Shown: piece after piece, positions 1 through 11,100 of the stretch | Position numbering within the stretch: position 1 is the stretch's first letter | Layout of the letters: every line of letters starts with the position of its first letter | Assembly (NCBI RefSeq): GCF_000003605.2 | Contig: NW_003123905.1 | Location: forward strand, 99,092 to 139,131 | From: Saccoglossus kowalevskii | Taxonomy: Eukaryota > Hemichordata > Enteropneusta > Harrimaniidae | DNA length: 40,040 nt | Direction: 5' to 3' | Translations under genes and position numbers: made by a program | The notes under the pieces: model-generated | Seen by the model: the letters and a program-made list of their open reading frames with translations, nothing else | The model's database searches: none | What the model was told of the DNA's origin: nothing

Positions 1-99
1 TTCAACAGGAATGCCATCAATGTTTTCACATCGTACCGCATGGTTTCTAGTAAGGTGACCTGTTGGTGTTGACGGTGGCCTTGTGTGAGCGGCAGCCAT
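1..99 (-). CDS. Candidate first coding exon, partial at left edge
   Basis: Reading the minus strand, an ATG at 99-97 starts a frame that stays open for all 33 codons to the edge of the window. The start context is strong (A at -3, G at +4), and AAGATGGC at the start resembles the YY1-type element often found over animal first exons. The residues (beginning MAAAHTRPPSTP) match no family I recognise. It could be the 5' end of a gene lying to the left and transcribed away from the Crypton-like gene. It is short, so chance is a real alternative. Confidence 0.25.
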   Translation of the reverse strand, partial: MAAAHTRPPSTPTGHLTRNHAVRCENIDGIPVE

Positions 100-633
100 C
101 TTGGTTGCCGACCACCTTGCCAAGGCAAAGGCAAAAACACTCCAAAACCCACAATAATAACGAAAACAACAACTATAAATTACTCACGTAAAAGGTAGAC
201 ACACTATATATACAGCTGTGTAGAAACACGGGCACACAACGAGCGCAAAAACGCAAAACAGGCAGAAAATCGGGGAGCGCTGAAAAGCACCGCGTTCACC
301 CGATTATATTATATTATAGCATTACCAATACCAGTGAATTTTATGCGTCACCATTCCAGATTATTGACGATAATGTACAACATTATTGAGTAAGCAGGCC
401 CCAAAACAAGCATAAGTATACAATGTTATGTTCAAAAATGAATAAAGGCTTGGGTATTTAAAAAGAAGGGAAATTATGGGGTAAACAATTTACAAATTAA
501 AAAATGGAACTAAATAATGGTGTGCTATATCATTAATAATGAATATTTTTATGATTTATACAACATTGTGGTTCCCACCCTGCCGAAACCGAGCGACACG
601 GCGAGCAACACCGGCATTTTCAGTGTTTTCACC
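100..633. other. Intergenic, no feature recognised
   Basis: AT-rich sequence between the candidate minus-strand exon and the Crypton-like gene. An open frame from 517 leads into the first recombinase exon, but its upstream part (517-633) does not look like family sequence. The better start is the ATG at 634 in an ACCATGG context. Confidence 0.5.
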
Positions 634-2117
634 ATGGCACGGTTTGTTGACGTTGGCGAAGCAGAGCTAGATACCCTTGAAAATGCGAGAAATGAGAAAA
701 ATACGTCATAGCAAACAAAATGGGGAGTGCGAGTGTTGCGAGGTAAGTAATTTTCTATTTTTTTGGGCATTTCTCGATTACAAATAGTAAAAATCCATGA
801 TTTTTGGATTACCGGCAAACCCCAGGTCAAATAATGAAAAAATGTCTCTAAATAAATCACAATCCTTACTATTTTGTATTTTTCTTTTACAGAATGGCTT
901 GATTACAAAAATATTCATTAGAGTTTGAGTTGTGGCCAGTTGACAAGCTTTCCGAGCTGCTACGAGAGTTTTATGCATCGACTCGAAAGCAAGATGGAGA
1001 GAAGTATGGCAAATCATCGTTGTCCTGTTTACGGGTGTCAATCCACCGACACATCACTGGTCCTCCCTTTCATCGTAAGATAAATATTATGCATGACAGA
1101 GAGTTCCAGGTTGCCAATCATATCTTGTATGACATTGTGAAGACCTCGAAGAAAGAAGGAAAGGACACAACTACGCACAAGGAACACATCAACACCGGTG
1201 ATCTGAGGAAGCTTTCGGCCTCTCCAGTGTTTTGTATTGCGACCAACGTCGGCTTGCAGCGAAAGGTTTGGTTCGACCTTATGTTGCATTTTGGTAGGAG
1301 AGGTCGAGAAGGAATACAGAATCTGACAAAATCGTCATTTGTGGTGGAGAGAGACGACATCGGCCAAAGATGTGTCAAATACGCATTTAACGAGAAAGTA
1401 AACAACCACGTTGGCGGTGCCGATGACAACTACATCGGTCATGCCCGCATGTACGAAACTTGTACTGAACGCTGTCCTGTAACATCATTTGAGAAATGCA
1501 TCAGCCTATTAAACCCCATCAACAACTCGTTATTTCAAAGACCACAGTCCCCATTCAACCCGGATAATGCTTTTTGGTGTGTGAATGCGCCGATGGATAA
1601 AACAACGCTTAGAGCAATGATGAAGACATTGAGTAAAGAGGCGGGTTTGTTTAAAATCTATACCAACCATTGTATCCGTGCCACTGCATGTAAACTACTG
1701 GATGATGCTGGTTTCGACACTCGGCATATTATGTATGTCAGTGGGCATGTCAACGAAGCTAGCGTAAAAAGCTATTCGAACCAGCCTTCAACGCGCAAAC
1801 AGCGACAACTGTCATCGTCACTTTCCGGTAGCCTCTACAGCGAAAACTATGAAACCAGTATAACATCCAGCATCACCCCAAGAATTATGTCATGTCATCC
1901 TACATCTGTTGACTCCTCTCCTCTCCCAATAACTAATGTTCAACATTCAAGAACTGTTTCAAATTCAGCGGTTTCCACCTCGTCTAGGCACAGTCTTTCA
2001 AGCATGTTCGTCAACTGCACGTTCCAAGCCCCTGTCAACATTGATTTTCACGGTAGTCCAACTTCTCATTCCATTTCAAGTACATGCCATAATGCCATCT
2101 CGAAAACAAAATTTTAA
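634..2117 (+). pseudogene. Crypton-like tyrosine recombinase (DUF3504/KIAA1958-type), 5' end broken
   Basis: Two exons: 634-742 (ATG in ACCATGG, beginning MARFVDVGEAELDTL) and 893-2117, with a GTAAGT donor at 743 and a TTTTACAG acceptor ending at 892. Exon 2 encodes the catalytic domain of a tyrosine recombinase of the kind carried by Crypton transposons and their domesticated relatives (ZMYM2, QRICH1, KIAA1958). Counting from the TTG at 930, the catalytic set is visible: Arg124 in FGRRGREG, His247 and Arg250 in NHCIRAT, His273 in SGH and Tyr282 in KSYSNQP. The C-terminus holds a Ser-rich tail and a SSMFVNCTFQ motif seen in this family. Two lesions break the frame: an in-frame TAG at 709-711 in exon 1 and a one-base shift near 919-921 after the conserved EWLDYKNIH stretch. 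The acceptor-like AG at 920-921 would restore the phase but skip that stretch. No terminal inverted repeats are seen, as expected for Cryptons. The family call rests on remembered motifs. Confidence 0.8.
743..892 (+). other. Intron of the Crypton-like gene
   Basis: A 150-base interval with GTAAGT at the 5' end and a pyrimidine-rich TTTTTCTTTTACAG 3' end. Family-like protein sequence stops just before it (KWGVRVLR) and resumes just after it (EWLDYKNI), which supports it as a real intron and not a gap in homology. Confidence 0.65.
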
Positions 2118-3880
2118 CCTAATCTTTTTTTAATGATTTGCTTGTTCAATTTTAAAACCTATATAATATTAATTTTGTTCACATGTTTCTTGAGTATTAC
2201 AACTACAACTTCCGGCATATTTTTACGTCGATCAAGTGTTACATTAATCAGCCGACGAAATTTTCCCTGTGCATTATCTTGATTTTGTATCCTATTCTTT
2301 CGCTTTCTTGTACATGCGTTCGTTCTTATAAATATGTTCAGATTTATTTGTTCTGACGAGATAAATAATATCGTAAGTCAAACCTTTCTTATTTTCATTC
2401 TATGCATGCAACTGCTGTGTTGTTCATCGCGCCCGAATGTTTTGTTGTGCGTATGTGTATATTGTATTCATATTCCCGGGCCCTTAATGGACTCAAGCGA
2501 ATTTTATAACGGCATTTGTACAGATTATGCGCAATAATGTATCCCGTTATTGAGAATCAAACAAGGCTCCGTACCATGGATATAAATACAATGTTGTGTT
2601 CCGTAACAAATATAAGAGAAGTTATTGAAATTATGTGGTAACAATTTAATACTAAAATCATCATCAAATAAAGTTGTCCATGGCAAATAACAAAGAATTT
2701 CAATTTGAAATCAGACAATTTTGTAAGAACATCCGTCGCTGACCGATTGTGAACTTGAAAGCATTTCAAACGAGTTTGCCATTATCGAAAACGTATGACC
2801 CATACAATAATCACAAAGGACACGATTTGTGCTCAATTCTCATTTTTGAGCGTTTAAAACGTTCAAATATACGTTTTTTAGGCATGTCCTAAAATATATT
2901 TATTATATCACATATTATACATACACTGTATATCGTACAAAACATTACACAGTTTAAATTTATATACACGAAACACCACCATAAAAATAACACCAATGTA
3001 TTCAGCATTATGCCCATTGGTGGCGCTATACTGTGCAGGTCCATATATTCGTATGGAACATCACACTGGTGTCAAAATATATACTTACAGTATTGAAAAT
3101 TATCTTCTTGGGTTATAATTCGACGTATATTAGAAGCAAACATACGATTTCGCTGTGTCGTGATAATGCAAGGCATTCTAGTAACTAAACGCTTTAAGTA
3201 GAAAGGCCCTCAATGGATGAGAGCATTTAGTATTAGACTAAATGTCAACGATGTCAGTTGTCGGGTTAATACGCGGCTGCTTGACATTCAGCTTCAGAAT
3301 TTGACCCTGGTTGCACAAAAATCCGAACAACTTTCATATTCCCCGATTGAAGTATCGTTAATACTGTAGTGTACCAACAACTCATCATTTGAAAAAAGCT
3401 TCGCGATATTAACAATGAATTAAAGATGGCGGCGAATATTGGACCTGGTTGACGTCAGTGCATTGAATGCTACGTAATAATATAATATAATATAATTTAA
3501 TCTAATTTATACAAATAATATAATCTGTTTATGATCAGCAATTTGCGTATCTGATAGCAAGTGACATGCGAGCATAGTTGTCTATGTTTCTGGTCATGTA
3601 ACTAAATCCATTAAATTGAGTCATCGTTTAGTATTACGTGTACCTGTCAGCTTGAATACACGCCACAGTCGTGTTCTAATTTCGGTGTATTTTACACGCG
3701 TTGTGTACGTCGCGTAACAACTGTGACACTTCAACTCTTTTATAAAATAATTCCTATAATTTAGTATTTTAAAAGTTTTTTTTTCAAAAGTCCTGTAAAT
3801 CAGTGAGAAGTTATGACCATTTGGTCCATTGTGAAATTATAACAAAATACATAGAACTATGCAAATGATGTTTCAAAAGG
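2118..3880. other. Intergenic stretch with AT-rich simple repeat
   Basis: No convincing gene is seen between the recombinase pseudogene and the first TTAA element. An AATAAA at about 2666 could serve as a distant polyadenylation signal for the plus-strand gene. At about 3476-3500 there is a run of TATAA units. At 3423-3457 AAGATGGCGGC, a YY1-like element, is followed within about 20 bases by a perfect CRE palindrome TGACGTCA (3450-3457), which looks promoter-like but leads into no recognisable reading frame. Confidence 0.4.
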
Positions 3881-4189
3881 TTAAAGGGCGGTGGACGTCT
3901 CGCCACGCATGCGCAAAATATGAGTCTCTTATTAACTAAGATGGTTACTTGGACCGTTGCGTAGAGCAATGAGTAGAAACTGAAACGTTACCAAGCTTTA
4001 CCTACTAAGTAATTTCCTTGCTGATTGAAAAGTATCGAAGGAGTCATCGCTGGTACTTAGTGCACGTTGCTCCCAAATCAAAACTCATACTCGTGATTTC
4101 CATTAGAAGAGCGCATTGGATTGTGGGAAAATCAATGTTTATCAACACAAATGGCGCACATGCGCGGCGCAAAGATCACCACCCTTTAA
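3881..4189. mobile_element. TTAA-bounded inverted-repeat element, family B copy 1
   Basis: The element begins TTAA-AGGGCGGTGGACGTC and ends with a near reverse complement, GATCACCACCCT-TTAA. It is therefore a short DNA transposon or MITE with terminal inverted repeats inside TTAA. It matches family B copy 2 at 20655-21223 on both flanks, including CGCCACGCATG on the left and GCGCATTGGATTGTGGGAAA on the right. The plus-strand ATG at about 3950 corresponds to the ATG of copy 2 but is followed by stop codons here. TTAA target duplications are typical of piggyBac and Kolobok elements; which applies cannot be told from this sequence. Confidence 0.75.
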
Positions 4190-4801
4190 ATATGGCGCCA
4201 TACGTACAGCAATAAGGAAGGTCGAAGACCCTGTCATGCATAGACGCGAGCCATGATACAATAACGAACCTTTACAACAAAAGAAACATCATTGCATTGC
4301 ATTGTCAACATATAAGACATGCATGTAATAGTCAAAACTGTAATATTATCACAAATTGTCTGGAAGTAATTACATTATTTCTCAACGAGTTGCGGCAATT
4401 AAATCACACTAACACCCCCATTGTATGTTGCTGTTGCTTAAATACAATGGATTAACTTGTAATTATATCAAAGCAAGTTTGCGTACGATATTTAAAATTA
4501 ACATAAGATATTCGTAAAGTAGATCACGTAAATATAATAATCTCAATATACCATGCCGCAGTTACTATATATGCTGCGTATACACATTCATTTCGTCAAA
4601 AAGGATTTCAGTTATTTTCTTGGCAAAACATAAAACTGTTGCGCAAAAAAGGACAGAGTGCAGATAAAAGTCCAGGGCATATAACTGTACGCGACAATGC
4701 GATAAAGGAAACTGTTGTTTTTCCTGTGTAACGTCCCTGAATTAGAATTCATTATTGCACAACTGCACAGACTCAATAAATATTCAATTTCATGTCAAAA
4801 G
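4190..4801. other. 3' flank of the synaptotagmin gene
   Basis: This region follows the stop codon of the minus-strand synaptotagmin gene and should contain its 3' untranslated region. I see no exact AATAAA on the minus strand close to the stop, so the transcript end is not placed. There are no other features apart from AT-rich sequence. Confidence 0.4.
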
Positions 4802-5130
4802 CTACTCCTTCAAAGTGTACCACTGCGCAACAGGCTTTCTTGGAGATCGAAGCATTTCCATCCAATGGTCCTGTGCCACTATTGAAACACCGTTGCCGAT
4901 GATAACTTGGCCTATTACCTCACTCTGTTTTCCGGAACATTCCGAGTCACTATCCGGAAAATACCGATTACAGACGGAGATAATGAATCGAACTTTGTCC
5001 ATTTCTTCCAGTGGTACATCAAAAGGTAGGGCTTCGTTAAAGATCGGATTTCGTTCGTTCTTACATACAACTGTCTTCTTCCGCTTGACTTTCTTCCCTC
5101 TATGTATTAACGTCACTTTAACGTACGGAT
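4802..5130 (-). CDS. Syt: Synaptotagmin terminal exon, rest of C2B
   Basis: Begins after a TCAATGCAG acceptor with DPYVKVTLIHRG (Asp352 completed across the junction) and ends in LKE and TAG. It carries the polybasic strand KKVKRKK, NPIFNEALPF, and the C2B tail HWMEMLRSPRKPVAQWY. Loop 3 reads VCNRYFPDSDSECSGKQ, which lacks the usual Asp pair and is several residues longer than in synaptotagmin 1. Confidence 0.95.
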
Positions 5131-8100
5131 CTGCATTGATAAAATAAAATTATTGTATCTTATTCTATTTTATTCTATTGTTTGTATTATGCTTTGCTGT
5201 ATAGCATTGTAATGCATTGTAATAACATACCACAGTTCTCGGTTGTAGAAATATGGGGCTGGAGATTCTTGGCTTTCATCACAACTATTGAAAGACGTTC
5301 AGATGTCGGAAGATAACTGAGCGACAACAACATCTCACCACGATATTCCTGTAGGAAGATGGAAAGAATAATGTCAATTTCCAATGTATTAATTCTAAAT
5401 AGGAATGTACCATTATATACGTATCTAAACACTTGAGATTAGTAACAAAAATGAGTAGCGTAACGTCTAGCGCCCTCGTACGTTCAATTACCTGTATACT
5501 TTCATTGAAGTCCATCCACAACACTTGTTCTTTGGAGAGTTCCATACCAGCTAACGGAAGTACCACTTCGCCTATTACATCGTGCCGTGAGTATTTGTCG
5601 AAGTCACAGGCTATGAATTTAACAGTATAGTAATCTTGGTCCTCTATCGGTATAGCTACTTCGAATTTCTCGTCGAACACGGGGTCCAGTGTTTTTCTGA
5701 GGACTTTGCTCTGGAAGTCATATTCAGTTGTGCGATCTGCAAGAAAAGTGCATGCATAAGGTTCAGCAAGACTGGTCTTTAGGAATAATATTGGGCAAGT
5801 GGCTATCAGTGAAAACCAATAGATTTTGCTAGTTAACGCGGTTTGAGCAATCGTTTACTTGTCTGCCAAAAACTGTTTGGGAAAATTCCGCCTTATTCGC
5901 CAACCACAAATAAGACGACTTACTTTGTCGTATTTTTAAATTGGGAACAGATCGCCCGCCTTAAAAACTACACACTTATTGTAAAATACTTTATTTTTGC
6001 TTGGAATTAATTTTCGCTGAAGAAGTCTTGCAGTGAAAAATAAAAATCCAGCGAATATACCTTTTTTCCCTGTATTTTACATTCAACTCGTCAAAAATCA
6101 GTGACCTAAACTTCAAACAAAACACCCAAAAAGTCTTTTCTGCGATAATTAATTCCAACTAAAATAAAGTATTCTACAGCATTTATAACAAGTGATCAAA
6201 ATAGACCAAGAACATAACAGAGAACTGAACTGAGGATAGAACATAACAAACTAAGAAGAACAAACACTGAAATGTATAAATAAGAGAATAGAACAGAAAA
6301 TATTTTGAATAGCCTTACCCCCATGCAAGTTTTCTCGTATTATTTTTATCCTGACATACGGGTCGCTTGTTCCACTGAACTCTTTAGGTGGCAGATCTTT
6401 CACTTGGAATAACATAATGAGTAAATGTCCCGTGTGTTGGTCGTGGCATAATGAGAACTGCACTGTTCCTCGGTGTACTCTTTCAGAGGATCCGTTCGAG
6501 AAAGCTGGATTCATCCCATGCGAGAGATCGGGTGCATTGTGATACTGCTGTGTCTTGAGACCACTACCATATTTACCGGTGCCATTGACTTTCTGGACGT
6601 TGAACTGAAATGACAAAACCAGCAAATATATGTACCACGGGCATATGAAAAAAGATACATGACAGTACATGATACGTTTATTCACTATAACCAATTGTAG
6701 AGTAGAAAACGTCGATGACGGCACCTAAATTATTTACTACTTGCTGAAAAATGATATGTTATTAGTGATATATTGCGCAATACAGAGACGAAATGTAGAG
6801 CCATGTTAATAAACAGCAATATACTTTACCACGGAATCAGAATAAAAAAATACTGATTTTTTTCCGATAACAACCTATTAGAATAATAATATAATGTCAT
6901 ATAATGATACACATCGTGGGAAACATATATGTAATACTATATAAATGCAATCGAGGTCTGCAGCTGAGATGTCATTGTTTTACTTGTACATAGTCGATGA
7001 CGCGATACGTGTATGTTGTGCATCTACGGCATCATTGCAGTTGTAATAGTAGGGTATGTAAAGCTATCTTTTCTGTGTACTGTTTTTTTGTTTTCACTGC
7101 ACGTTTCCTCATGTTTGAATTTACAATGTACAAACAATCCAACAAATATTCCACCTCAAATGATAAACTGTGATCACAAAATACAAGGTAGAAAATGCGT
7201 TTCAAGAAAAACAATTGCCATGGTCACCGCGACAGATTTCTGCTGTAAGATGTAGAAAAACAAGCTTACAAATGAGGTATGATTTTCCCCTTTGCAAAAA
7301 CAAGGCAATGTGCTCATGGAACTGATTCCGTGCAGAGAATGTATTTAACAAAATCATTCACATTCACCTTTTTTTTTCTTAAATATCAGGCGTCTATAAA
7401 GATTAATACATTCAATTTGATATAACTGTCTGGTCTATTGTATAACATATATAAATAACTGCATAGTGGCATTGTTACATACGTGTCATGCCTACAATTT
7501 TGACCGGGAGATTTGCTGCGACAATATGGCAGCATATGCACTGAACAAATTGAGACAAGACCATGTAGCTCATCGTGTGATACAAAAAGCAGACATTTTA
7601 TCGTGTAAGCAAGTTTAACAATGTTGATTCCCGATACTTGTTACATTTGACGCCCAGCCTTAGAAATTGTCCAACCAATGTTCTGCGACGATTCAATGGA
7701 TTCATCATACTCGTGGGATGATGGACTGTTAGTCTGAGAGTAGACGTGTTTGTAGATATTGTAGATTATTGGTGAATAATCAGTGGCCGAAATAAAATCT
7801 GGACTTCCAAAATAGAGTCTTTTAATTGCACATATGACGAATGGTTAATCTCTAAAGTATCATGTGTCCTCACCCATAGGGTCATACTATTACAACTATA
7901 GTACTCCGTGCATGCCGCGTTCTATTAACTATCATGGAAGTTGAACCGAGTAATGAAATATATTGCTTTGTACGATTCCACTGATTGGGTTCAAACTTTT
8001 GCAAGACCCTAAATTACTACATGCGGCGGTACAATTACAATCAGTAAGACAATCTCGACGTTTTTGACTACCGTAAAGAAAAATGTATCTGATGGTGTAA

Positions 8101-11100
8101 AGACCTGTCTGACATTTGTAATTACATTTGTACAGTCATTTGCATACATACGACCACTCATCAGTTATAACTGAATCCTAATAGGATCTACGTACAAAAA
8201 AGAATCAAATCCTTATAGACATATTTCAGAATATCAATTAAATAACTCAAGCGTGTAATTAATGTGCCTGTATTATGTGTATATATGAAATCTACTAGTG
8301 GACTTGAACATGTCCCCGATGGTAATCATATCTGGCTAGGCAGTACTGATCCACGAATACTCGGTTTTATGTGCTAGAAATTGTCTATTACATCAGTTAT
8401 TCAGCTTGTGTGTGTTCTTTCAGCCAATATGAGTCCGCGTTTATTACTCGATATTTCGGGCAGTGTTTTTTTAAAAGGTCAGTATGGCGTGGATTACTTT
8501 ATAACGAAATGTATTCAATATGCACACCGATATTATCATTATTAACGATTGCCCGATTGCCCCGCCCCCTAAATACAATTCCGTGTGTTTAATCATTTGG
8601 AGGAAAAAGAAACCTTTTATAAACTCTAAATATATACAACAACTTGAAGCCCTAGTTTATTGAACGAGCTGGACAATGTATATCCCATGAGGTGGAGATA
8701 TTTTTGTGAAGGTGTGAACAATTTTGAATTTTCGCTAATTCGAGAGTTGATGAGAAGAATGTACTTCCTTGACATGATCGATGTGATTCGAACCCAAAAG
8801 TCAAGTCAAGTTTAGACAAATTCGGCGACATTCTACTCCAACGGCGTCAGCACGTAGGACGAATCATGTGAATACAACACGATAGTCGCCATGTAACATT
8901 TGACGGTTGCTTGCCGGGTCCTTGTTACAACTGTCCGAAGACAATATTTGAAATATCTTTCAAATCTGTGAGAGAAATCTTAAAAGATGATTCAGTATTT
9001 GCCATATACGACCTCTGTTTGGCGGGAATATTAGATTAAAGTCTAATATCGCCAAACACGTGGACAATTATCCCCTCAGTGTACGGGTAACTATGGAAAC
9101 CAGTGTTCAGCAGAACTGTTTCCCAGGATGTAACCTCCTATTGAATTTCCTGGCTAGTTCATCTAGTTGATAACTAGGAGACACAGTATCAAATTACCGC
9201 TGTATTATTTTGAAAGATTATCTTGGAGAAACATTTTTCGAGAGTTGAATAGAAGAATGTACTTCCTTGACTAATGAACATGATCGATGTGGTTCGAACC
9301 CAAAATTCAAGTCAAGTTTAGACAAATTAGGCGACATTCTACTCCAATGGCGTCAGCACGTAGAACGAACATTGTGAACACAACATGATAGCCGCCGAAT
9401 TGTTAACGAATTTTAACATTCAAATGCAGAATATTGAAAGTCAAAGTAAAGAAAGAGACAGCCAAAGCGATTACTATAATTAGCAGAACAATATTATCAT
9501 TACAGATGCAGAAACCACAGCGATAATTCACCTGACTCGATCGGGTCACTGACTAGATCACGTAGGCAGGTGACTACAAAATATAAAACATATTCCTTTC
9601 AATAAAAACGTTGAAAACAGAATAAATATTTTTTTTGTACTGTAACAGCACCGCTGAGTTCACCGGTGAATACAAATCTTCATATAACCCTCAGTTGAAG
9701 GTAATAACTTATTTAGCAAATGACAAATCAGTCAATCAACTTTGTTGTGTTTATATAAATTTAGCTGTATGAGACCATGCCATTAGTTTTGTTTACGGCA
9801 AAATGTAGCTAGGTAATAACACAGTTATTGTCTCTAGCTTATTGGCCCCATGCGAAGTCAATATCTGTGTAATATTGACGCTTGTATAATGATCAAAATA
9901 TGTACGATCCATAATATTGATTATTAAATGAAAAGACAAAACTCATTTTTAACATACAATTATAGCAAAATGCTGCACCACAAACCGTTCAGAGACATAT
10001 AAATTTGACTTGCCACTCTACTCACGAATTGAGTTATCGTATTATGGTAGCATATAACAAGCACATAGACATTAATACAATAAAATAAATGCAGTAAGCG
10101 TTCATGATATGCACACTTCATTTAAATCAAATTGTAGACACTGTTCATATATTCACTAAGTGTAACGTGTTTTATCATAAAACGAAATAACGACATGAGG
10201 AATTGGGGCTAATTTGGCTGGGTATCATTTATGTCAATTCCAACATGATTCATGGCGGCAGGAGATTGTATTATACCGAGTCGACATTCAATCCGATTTA
10301 CCAGCGACTTTCAGCAGTAATTCCCAATAGGCTAAATCAAAGACTTGTGACGGAAGATAACAGTGCTAACATGATAGGAAACAAATCTACCGAGAGTATG
10401 AGTAATCGGTAGTTTATGTATTATACATATAAACTGTTTCAGTCTTTTATATGATTTCTAAAGATATAGGCACATAACGGCCTTTTTATGTTGCTTGCAA
10501 TGCAAAGGAAATTCAATTGATGACATATACGTGGAGAATGAAGTTAATATTAAAGATAATGGAATGGTGATGACTGTGTCATACTGTGCTGTTCCTGTGA
10601 TCTATGCAAAATACGTTCTTTCAATACAAATATGTATGAGCTACGGATGTACTGAACATTTGTGCTTGGCGAGGAGAGGGGCTTTTTACAGTCATATTTC
10701 TAGTCATAACTGATATGTTATTCATATTTCGAGCGTGGGCAAAAACAGTACAAATCTGGTAATATATGAACTATTTTATAATGCAAGGGTAAGTCATGCT
10801 ATATATGGATGTCTAGACATGGCTGAAAAATATAAATGCCACCTTATTATCGGCAAAAAAAACATTGTAATATCGCAGTATCGATTCCTTCAAAGCTATC
10901 TGGTTTCGTGAGATACACTTGGGGTATGCACATGCGGGAATTACTCATAAGTAAAGGTAAATCTATCCCGTGGTATTGACAACTCACGTGATACGTGTCT
11001 AACGCGTTATTCTCATGACCGACGACATACATTTAGCATGGAGTATGGTGTCTTACGAACGGCTTTGTAAGGTTAATTCTATTTCATTTCAAGGCACGTT

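Noticed and set aside
1038-1429. Minus-strand frames opposite the recombinase
   Set aside because: They are antisense shadows of the Crypton-like exon 2 and show no motif.
4755-5147. 130-codon plus-strand frame
   Set aside because: It is the antisense shadow of the synaptotagmin terminal exon, whose minus-strand product is clearly a C2B domain.
9285-9305. GGTTCGAACCC in R1 resembling a tRNA-type B box
   Set aside because: No A box lies at a suitable distance on either strand and copy a has a changed base, so a tRNA gene or tRNA-derived SINE is not supported.
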